The notes under the pieces: generated by a model
Seen by the model: the letters and a program-made list of their open reading frames with translations, nothing else
What the model was told of the DNA's origin: nothing
Databases searched by the model: none
Position numbers and translations under genes: made by a program
Shown here: in pieces, positions 55,721 to 64,000 of the stretch
Numbering within the stretch: the stretch's first letter is position 1
Layout: each line of letters begins with the position of its first letter
Assembly: GCF_963966145.1 (NCBI RefSeq)
Contig: NC_091046.1
Span: forward strand, 40,610,001 to 40,674,000
From: Tenebrio molitor
Taxonomy: Eukaryota; Arthropoda; Insecta; Coleoptera; Tenebrionidae
DNA length: 64,000 nt
Direction of reading: 5' to 3'

Positions 55721-58269
55721 TATGAATGAAAAATTTTATAATTGCGTTAAAAAATAACACGCTACGGCATTTTTTTTAACGCAAAATGAACCTCTATGGC
55801 ACCTTTTTTAACGCTTCTTGACCGATTAAAAAATCACGTATTTTATGAACGCAAACGAATGAAAAAACTTGCACTTTTTTTGACGGACGTTAAAAAAACT
55901 ATTTTCATTAGTGAAACTCCAAATTTTTTCAACATTTACATTGAGAGAAACTGAGTTTGGGACTGGTAAAAATGATTGAAAATTATTTTGTTATGTTGGT
56001 AACACATTTGAAATTTTTAGTTGGCAACATCGTTGGCATGACACGCAATTTTCAAAATTGAAACACGTCAAAAAAATCTATATTTTTGTACTTCGTGATT
56101 TAACCTAACCTAAATAGAAATGATTGACAGATGATGCACGAGAAGATTTGCACTACCAACTGCATCAGTGTTGCCAAACCACTATTTTACTTCAATCACT
56201 TATAGTCAGTCGGTATATTTACAATGTATTTACGGGAGTTGAAATATGAACGTTAAATTCTGACCAAAAATAATAAATTTCACATTTAATGTATTGCGCT
56301 GAAATATATGAATATACTTTTCCATAATAATGTCTCCAATTTAGCAGTGGCAACTTGGAATTACCATAAATTTAATTACGTGTGGGCTCACTTGTACCAG
56401 ATTTCGAAGGTCCACCGACTTGCACGAACCGTTCAACACGCCTCCTCTTCCCCATTTGTTTACAAATAAATAATTATTAATTTTCTATTTATATATTTAT
56501 GATGAACATAAATGCCAAAGTTAAATATAATTCTAATTGTGGACTTGATTGGTAATTTACAACGGCGACGGCGCCGTCAAGATACGCTCTCGTCCAACTA
56601 TTTATAGAAATTATAAAATATCTCTTATCCCCTCATTAAACGAAATCGCACCCATTTTTGCCAAAACGACACAATTAATTCGTACGTCGACACTCCGACT
56701 GACGGGCGACACCGGAGAATGCAACAGGAAAAAACTCCGGAGCGGTGTCAGCGCCGCTCGCAGCAGTAATTGGAAAAACAGCAATCCAGAAAATCGCCAT
56801 CTACAAACATCTTCAGGATGATACCAACAATGTCGTGAATTAATGCGGACGGCCGCATAATTTCTGCATTAACCGCCCCTGGCTACCGCAATATCTGGCC
56901 CAACTCGCAAATGAACTCTGTAATCTGGATTTTTTATCGCGGCGATCTCGAAGTGAGTCGAGCACCGCAGAAGAAGCTCTCTTCCGGAATATCGCCGAAC
57001 CGAAATCAATAAAGACGTAACGCTGCGCCGTATTTCGGCCAGATTATTGCTCGAAAGTTGCATTAAGTCGAAAGTTACATTAAGTGGCCCGCGATGGCTT
57101 TATTAATTGCCCGAGATACCGCAAACGCGGACTTGCGGGCTAATTGCGACGTCGAATTTAAGAAATGGGATGAGAAGTGACAGCGCAAGGACAGAAATCT
57201 GACAAGCGCCACCGGAGGAAGGAGGTGGTTTATTTTTGGGTTAATTGCCGGTCGAAATAGAAATGTAAATGGATGGGATCGGTGTTGATTAAATGGCGGC
57301 GATAAAATTCGAATAGAAATAGTGAATCTTAATGAAAACGGTCCGCAGTGAGGGAGTTTATTTATGAAATGCGGGGAAAGTGAGGTGTTTGTTTCGAAAA
57401 GCACCTTGCACAATTGCATACCGCCGAGGATTAAGTCGGTATTGTTGAATTTCGGCTTTGTCCCCGAACAAAAGGTTTAAGACTACTAACCGTGTGAAAA
57501 TGGAGGTTGGGGACTGATACGGCGCTGTATTGAGAAAATAAAAAAGAGACACCTTGAAAGGAGAGACGAGGCGATCGTAGAGGCGATAAGAAGAGAATAA
57601 AATAAAAAACAAAGGGATAAGCGAAAATACAGACGAGAATAGAAAAAATTCAAATCTCTTTGACACGATCTACATTTGGAAGAAAATGATCCAGTCTTGA
57701 TGAATCTGTCTCTAACTATCGAGACATTTGGATAATTTTCTTTTTTTTAATTACTCAGCTGTGATAAATTTTATTACTTTCCGTGAGATGAACTGAGAAA
57801 TTCATATCATTCCTGATCAAATCAACAAATAAGATAGCGATCAATTATCTTGTTTTTGTGACTTTATCATGTTTTCGTTAAAATAAAGAAGAATTTATTT
57901 TTTACATTGTGGGTATCATCAACAGTTACATCCCAAGTATTTGCAAACTCGAGAAAATTATCGACAGTTTGACATGCACGTGGGATATTTTAACAAACTA
58001 TTTCTTGAGAAAAATTTAAAACTCGCATTATATTTCATACATTTTCGTGTAATATTTCATTGAAAACGTTTCATCCCAAATTTGAATATTAAATATTATC
58101 GCGGTCATTTGATTGTCATTGATTTGAACTCAAATTTGGGAGCAACCTAATTGGGTTAGACATTTTGAAGCACATGGTCTGCAAAATAAGCTGTTTACAA
58201 CGGAACTAGAATTACTAATTATAATTATTATACGGCGCGAGAAAAAAAAAAGTTAAAGTAAACTGTGTA
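55721..58269. other. Non-coding stretch; GC-richer 56.5-57.5 kb
   Basis: AT-rich with several TTTTTTAACGC repeats at 55740-55900. From 56540 to 57500 GC-richer and single-copy in appearance; frames of 90 to 114 codons there are unrecognised. A small inverted repeat (TCCCAAATTTG arms) lies at 58074-58141. Confidence 0.3.
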
Positions 58270-58504
58270 GAAGTGTTGGATTCTCTCATGGGCTGTGACC
58301 TTGGAAATATCTGCGCGAACGCGGAGCGATCAACCAGTGAAAAGTGAAAACGTCAACTACTTTACATACAAAAAAAATGAAAGAGGGAGACGACACTAAC
58401 GTAACTAATGACGATGTTTTCTGGTCGGTTTGTAGCGCCTATTTAAGACCGATACTCGTCGTTTGCGCAAATATGACTCATAGCCCATGAGAAAATCCAA
58501 TATC
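58270..58504. mobile_element. MITE, GAGGTGTTGGAT family copy B
   Basis: A 235-bp element: left GAAGTGTTGGATTCTCTCAT then GGGCTGTGACC; right inverted GATATTGGATTTTCTCATGG then GCTATGAG. TA lies on each side (58268-58269, 58505-58506). Same orientation as copy C; inverse of copy A. It is 157 bp from the next MITE. Confidence 0.9.
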
Positions 58505-58661
58505 TATACAAAAATAATTCAACAGTTTTCCTTACAAATTGGCGAACGTCGTCATAAAAAGGGTCGATTGCCTGGAACAAAAATGGGAAAAGGTTCCCGA
58601 TTTTCATTATAACAGGCAACAAAATTAAATTTAAGAACTTGGCACTTTCACAATTTTTTTT

Positions 58662-58961
58662 GGTAATTATTCACTTTAACTACTTCTGGAATTTTCGCGT
58701 TTTTTCTGGCTAGACAGCCTCAGGGCGTCCTCCTAGATCGTTTCCCACAATTCAAACCTTGTGCAAATGCCTTTTTTTTTCTCTCTTGTTGTGTTTCAAG
58801 GTCGCGTCAAGATCACGCCAATGTCTTAGTATAACTAAATGGTAAGGAAAATTCATATGCACAAGGTTTGAGTGGTGGAAAACGATGTAGGGGGAGGCCC
58901 TGAGGCTGTCTAGCCAGAAAAAACGCGAAAATTCCAGAAATAGTTAAAGTGAACAATGACC
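58662..58961. mobile_element. MITE, GGTAATTG family copy 3
   Basis: A 300-bp element with the same arms as copies 1 and 2. It is flanked by T8 on both sides (58654-58661, 58962-58969), an 8/8 match although of low information. The centre GGTCGCGTCAAGATCACGCC is closest to copy 2, so copies 2 and 3 form a subgroup. Confidence 0.9.
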
Positions 58962-58969
58962 TTTTTTTT

Positions 58970-61900
58970 AGCTGATGTTATAATTAACGTTATGAATAAC
59001 AAGCGGGACTTCTTTCCCCAATCTTTTTATAGGCAGTCTTGTTTGAAATACCAAAATTTAATTTTTCGGCGCGCTCGTCGTGCCCTAAAAAACGCGTGCG
59101 ACAAAATGGTGTCTTATAAAACTCGTATAATAAATTACTATTTTATAGTTAAATTTGAAATCTGTTAAAGATTTTAGTTTTTCAACTTCCTGAATTTTAT
59201 AATGAGTAGGTACACAAAATGTAGATATGTAGGAATAAAGTTGGTCTTAATGCCAAGGAAACCCTATGTAACTGAGTCCTATGGTAAAAGTGTTAGAATC
59301 GACAAATGCACATTTAACAAGTATGAAGACATTTACACAAGTGAAATGTGATGTAAATATGCGCCCCAAGGGTTTTGTTTGTTTGTGTGAGCGACAAAAG
59401 TTTATTTTTCTTTCCAAAAGCATCGAGAACTTCACCTGCAGGGGTGGCCTTACTGTTTCTTCAATTGTTTCAAGCTGGAAAGCTTCAAGAAGTGCTCTAG
59501 GGTCTAGGCAAAATATAACCCATTTTTCACATTTGCAAGCCTTATAAAAACAACAAAACGACGCTTGTGTTAAATTATTTCTTAAGCGCAACACTAAAAC
59601 ACTTTTAATTCTCACTTTTTCTACTCACTATTCTGCAGCTTAAAAGCTCCCTACCTCTGAAAATTTTTGATTCTCGAATTTTTGTTAAATACAATTAATT
59701 TCCTCATCAGATTCACTTGATTTTGCACCTTTAGATTTTCATTAGTTTCCCTCTTTGCAGAATTTCGAAATACATTGTAACAGCCTCTAAATTACTCCAT
59801 ACTGCGAATATTTCCGCAGATTTTGATTTAATTTCACCATCGAAATGCTCCACTTCTATTTTGCCCCGTTGCCCAAAAACAATTCCCTCTCCCGCTTTGT
59901 ACAAATTTTATGAAGCTGCAAATAACAGCCCAGTGCACACCGCCCAAATAAAACTAATTCGTTCAATTGGTCGACGCGACACTCTGCAACATCTTTCTCA
60001 TCTCTTCGCTCATTTGCTATTCAATCTGTTGGCTCCCGAACTGACGGCTTACCAATCAAAACACACTTCAACACACAGTTATTACGAAATTCCATGTCTC
60101 AAAATAAATATTTCTTGTTAAAAACGACCACTTACACCTTGTCGTAATTAATTTCGTCTGGTATCGAAAATGTAAATAACTGTTTTTCATTAGAACTGAC
60201 GATTTTGTAAGATGCCTTAATGGATTCAATTTGTAAACCGCCAGGTTCGACGTGGTGACGTCTTAATCGGTCATTTGATAAATATGCAATCCGCGCCTTC
60301 AACCCCGTTTCCAAGAAGTCGCAAATGGAAGAGGGCAAAACACAACACCAGATGAACTGGTTTTAATTAATTAATAACCGTTAAATTTCACGAGCAGATT
60401 CTGTATCTGTCCAATTACAGCGAACTTTGTAGTCATTGGGCAATAACAATTTGCAAATCGGCAACATATCTCATGGAACAATGCTGGTTTCGTATGCGCA
60501 AAGAAAACTACCTAACTGTTTTACCGGTTTATCTCGACTATAATAGTAAGAGGAATAGTATACATAATGCAGGAGAGTCGGTTGGCTTAGTCGTTCTTTA
60601 CGAGGAAGCAGTCTCGCAGACAACGATTCAAGAAGAGCGTCTGGTAGGCGATGAAGACGGCGCCATCAGCTCCTCGAAGTTTCTGATTTAAAACACGACA
60701 AGATGCATTGTTCTCGACCTTAAATAAACTATCTACACGCCACACCATTACATATTATTGCACTTCCAAGATAGTTTCCTCGAGAATAATGGATGCTCGC
60801 TCTGTTAGGTGAGTATGAAAATTACCCTTTTAACTTTTGCTATTATTCTTCGCGAGGACGTGTCCCGACTCGTCTTATCAGATTTTCCTACATTAGTAAT
60901 AACAGTTTTTGAGAGTGCTCCTTAAACCCTACGACTCGCTCTCTGCATTAACCAGGATTTAACCAATTAAAACAGGCGCTCAAGGACAAAAGCCGCCCAA
61001 CCACCAGCAATAAGAGAACGGTCGCGGAATACAAGAACTGGAGCGCTTAAGCCGATACAAAAAACCATCCAATCAAGGGAAAAGTTGTTGTTTTCTGAAA
61101 TTGTGCCAAATGGGCGGACATTCATTCTCGGGGAGTGAAATTTTGCATCAGATCTGCTGCCAAATTAGATACAAAGTGGCTTCGCCGGAGGCTGTAATAA
61201 AGTCAAGAAAGAAGTTCCTCACTGGCGTCTTCCGCATAATGGGGAAATGCGACACAAGGACGGAAAAATGTCGGTGGAGGGTCTAAAAATCTTCTACCAT
61301 CATAAATAGTGAACGCTGCTTCTGGTTGACAAGAGGCCGGTTCTTCACATATTTTTACATTTTAATTCGGTGTTGGGCGGCACCTCATATTTCATGTGGA
61401 AAAGGATTTGTTTAGAACGAAGAAGAACAATTTTAATCGCTCATGGTGGAAAATGTGTTTCGTTGCCTGTTGCGAAGAATTTTAGGAAGATTTTCTCGCC
61501 AAGGCTGCCGACCACTCTTATGACGACGTTTACCAAGTGGTAGGGAATGTTGTTGAATAATTTAGAGACAATACAAGTGCAGAAAGGGAAGTCGGTAGTG
61601 GAAAACCAAACCAAAAAGTGCTGAGCTAGGAAACAATGCGAGGGAAATTGTGGAAGCAACCCTATCCACATTCATTAGAAAGCAAATAAAGAAATAAGTT
61701 GAAACATACGTTTCTTCGTTCATAGCCTTCTTGACACTTTCACTGACCAACAAATACAGTTTAAAGGGAAACAAATGCACTTTCTGATACCAATCTTCTT
61801 CTTCAAGCCAAAAAGGAATCATCAATGTTTGGCAATTTAAAACCATCATTGCTGGATTTTCTGATTCTTTATTTATACTCCGAAAACATTTTCCCCTTAA

Positions 61901-62157
61901 CGATGAAAAGGGAAATTTACACTATGTATTTATTTTTGTAATAAAATAGATCAACCAAAATTTTTTATGAAGCATTATATGATGCAGAAGCTTTGGAAAA
62001 GCGTGTATTACTTTTGCAATGTTTATCTACGAAACTAGATAGCGAATTGTCTTCAAATTTCTAGTGCCATATCGTTGAGCTCCTTTCTACCTCGATATCG
62101 TTTTTTATCAAAATCGTACGTAGCATTTCTCGGCTATGGTGGAAAGTGTGTGTTCTA
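58970..62157. other. Non-coding stretch
   Basis: Mixed composition. Overlapping frames at 59247-59615 on both strands are unrecognised. No repeat detected. Confidence 0.3.
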
Positions 62158-62392
62158 GAGGTGTTGGATTCTTTCGCGGGCTGTGACCTTGGAAATAGAT
62201 AAACCAGTGAAAAATCTGTAAATGAAAACTGAAAACGTCGCCTACTTTTATACATATTCCAAAACACACAAATATATGAGAGAGAAAGAGAGAGAATAAT
62301 GATGTTTTCCGCTTGGTTTGTAGCGCCTGCTTGAGACCGACATTCGTCGTTTGCGCAGGTATGACTCATAGCCCATGAGAAAATCCACGACC
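62158..62392. mobile_element. MITE, GAGGTGTTGGAT family copy C
   Basis: A 235-bp element: left GAGGTGTTGGATTCTTTCGC then GGGCTGTGACC; right inverted GGTCGTGGATTTTCTCATGG then GCTATGAG. TA lies on each side (62156-62157, 62393-62394). A short AG-rich run (GAGAGAAAGAGAGAG) is inside. Confidence 0.9.
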
Positions 62393-64000
62393 TATACTTG
62401 CCATCTATTTTGAAGGCGATTATCTAATTTGTGATTATTTTCGTAAGAGTGGAGCATCAATGACGAGCAACAAAATATGAAATACTTCCTTTAAAAAGGG
62501 AACAGCGAAAGGGCTACCTTAAACAGGCTCGTCAAGCTCGCAAACTAATCCTTGATACTTTACGACTAGTTCGCGCTCGATCCTGTTTCAATTTTCGCTC
62601 CTTCGCAGATCCCCAGTCAGGATAGCGCCGCTTAAACTGTGCAAATTTTCCACCGGTGCGCAATCCTGCCTCATTTGGCGTCACCCCTTCCCAGGAAAAA
62701 ATAAGGGAGTCGAATAAACGTAGTTTATGTGCCGAAATTTCATAAAGAAAATCTCGCCGAACTTCCGGAGTTGGGAGTTCATCACGGCTGACCCGAGTTG
62801 AAAAAGTGCAAAAACACGACCTGCGAGTCGCATCCCCTTTTTGTGGACCTTCCATCGGATGCTCTCCTCGTTCGTGGCTCGGTTTTAATTCCGCCGAAAC
62901 CAATCCAACTTTTCCTTTTTTCTTTGAAAGTTGCCTAATGAAGTTGGCAAGTTGTTTTGAATGGAAACCTTTGAAGTGAGCAATTCCTCCCGAATAATTT
63001 TCTTTATTATTTGATCCCTTTGAATGATCGCTCGCGCCTTTGTAATTCCTCGCCTTTGTTGGGGCAAACGTTGCATGTGTTTTGGATTTGCTCAATCAGA
63101 AGAGTTCACGGCCGTCATCGATCGCCACTTTATCGCTATCGGCCGCTTAATTACCATAAATCGACCAGGCCATATTATAAATCGGACTGAGTTATGGCCG
63201 GCCTGGTGGTTTGGAGGAGACAGCCAGGGTTGAGGCGACCCACGCGACACCTTGCGGTGTCTGTCGCGGAGATGCCAGTCGATAGGCGATAAGTTAATAT
63301 CCAGCGCCGGTGTGAGTGAACTGTCTGATAAGCGATATGAGAGCAGTTTTGTCGTAGGAAGACGTCTGGAGGTACTTATATAGACGCTAAAAAACGCCGC
63401 TTTATATGCAACGTGCTCGGGGTGTGGCCGTGGGTTGTCGATACCCAGATCCAGATTTGTGCGTCGTAATGTTGCATTGTACTGCATTGCCATTGCTAAT
63501 AAGTCAGATTTTCACGAGAAAAAACCTGGACACACTTGCAGCATGCCAGACACGTCGCGCCGACTTAATAATTTCTGTCTTGCCATTTTCACTTCCTAAA
63601 TAAAAATTCTAAAGTATCGCCCCCCAGGACTCCAAATTCGTAAGTGTCTTGTAAATGTTTAATGCCATCGGGGACGGCAAACACAAAAGCCTGAGTAGTC
63701 TGCGCCGTAAAAATTCACAAAAGCTCGCTAGTTTCCAACTCCAACAGTCAACTATTCAACCATGAACCATGAGGGGGCGAGCAACTTTCTCCGGCTTAAT
63801 TATCAATCCCCACACCGCCAGAATATCAATTTTTCCCCTGGCAGTATCAATCATTGCCCTGCAAAACATCTCGACCAGCGCTTGGTTATAAATCATCCAG
63901 CACGATGACAAATAAAAATGCGTTGAAAATTAAATGACCATTAACACAAAAACTTCTTCTGTGGTCATCAATTACGTCGGAGGGATGACTTGTGAACTGA
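62393..64000. other. GC-richer non-coding stretch to the window end
   Basis: Contains a 187-codon minus-strand frame (62532-63095) and a 133-codon minus-strand frame (63092-63493) that overlap by four bases. The first is rich in K, R and S and lacks a hydrophobic core or known motif. Neither is recognisable and low stop density here is expected. Could extend into a real locus beyond the window. Confidence 0.25.

Noticed and set aside
56101..56116. AACCTAACCT as a telomere-type (TTAGG)n trace
   Set aside because: Only two units; such short runs are common and dispersed in insect DNA (also at 12470 and 6955).
58074..58141. MITE with TCCCAAATTTG ends
   Set aside because: Arms of 11 bp in AT-rich DNA, no target duplication and no second copy; chance is likely.

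Overview
The window looks like nuclear DNA of an insect, possibly a beetle. The sequence is AT-rich overall. Many small inverted-repeat transposons are flanked by duplicated target sites, and there are tRNA-derived SINEs, a decayed LINE, and relics of Tc1/mariner and PIF/Harbinger transposases. CpG does not look depleted by eye in the non-repeat parts, as in insects with little DNA methylation. The taxon is inferred from repeat style, not from a gene. I see no bacterial operons, ribosome binding sites, rRNA or free-standing tRNA genes.

I could not support any intact protein-coding gene. The longest open frames are shadows of base bias (the longest is antisense to a purine-rich LINE relic) or show no recognisable domain. 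The window is best read as a gene desert or the inside of a very long intron. Non-repeat, somewhat GC-richer stretches (about 2.9-3.7, 5.7-6.6, 10.0-10.9, 17.2-18.3, 19.0-19.7, 21.6-23.1, 24.0-25.2, 27.7-28.7, 31.0-31.9, 36.6-38.7, 40.3-41.4, 46.0-47.1, 50.2-51.7, 56.5-57.5 and 62.5-63.9 kb) alternate with AT-rich, repeat-filled stretches. The GC-richer stretches are where regulatory elements would be sought.

Repeat layout, left to right: a MITE with 8-bp target duplications (0.5 kb) abutting a ~285-bp tandem satellite (0.8-1.6 kb); a palindromic transposon end (4.4-5.6 kb); two MITEs of different families side by side (6.8-8.0 kb); a 101-bp MITE (9.6 kb); a Tc1/mariner transposase relic (14.1 kb); a Harbinger-derived element (15.8-16.35 kb); another MITE (18.5 kb); SINEs at 26.6, 36.3 and 38.0 kb; a TA-flanked MITE (28.9 kb); a nest of three elements at 42.7-43.5 kb, next to an unidentified coding relic; a hairpin element (44.8 kb); a LINE endonuclease relic between direct repeats (47.9-49.7 kb); MITEs at 53.1 and 54.2 kb; an AT-rich partial duplication (55.2-55.7 kb); and three more MITEs at 58.3, 58.7 and 62.2 kb.

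The best-supported observations are repeat families defined within this one window by several copies plus target duplications: the GGTAATTG family (three copies, 8-bp duplications), the GAGGTGTTGGAT family (three copies, TA on both sides), the CAGGGTGTC family (three copies, TANN flanks) and the SINE family (three copies, one with a 13-bp duplication). No coordinated gene system is visible.
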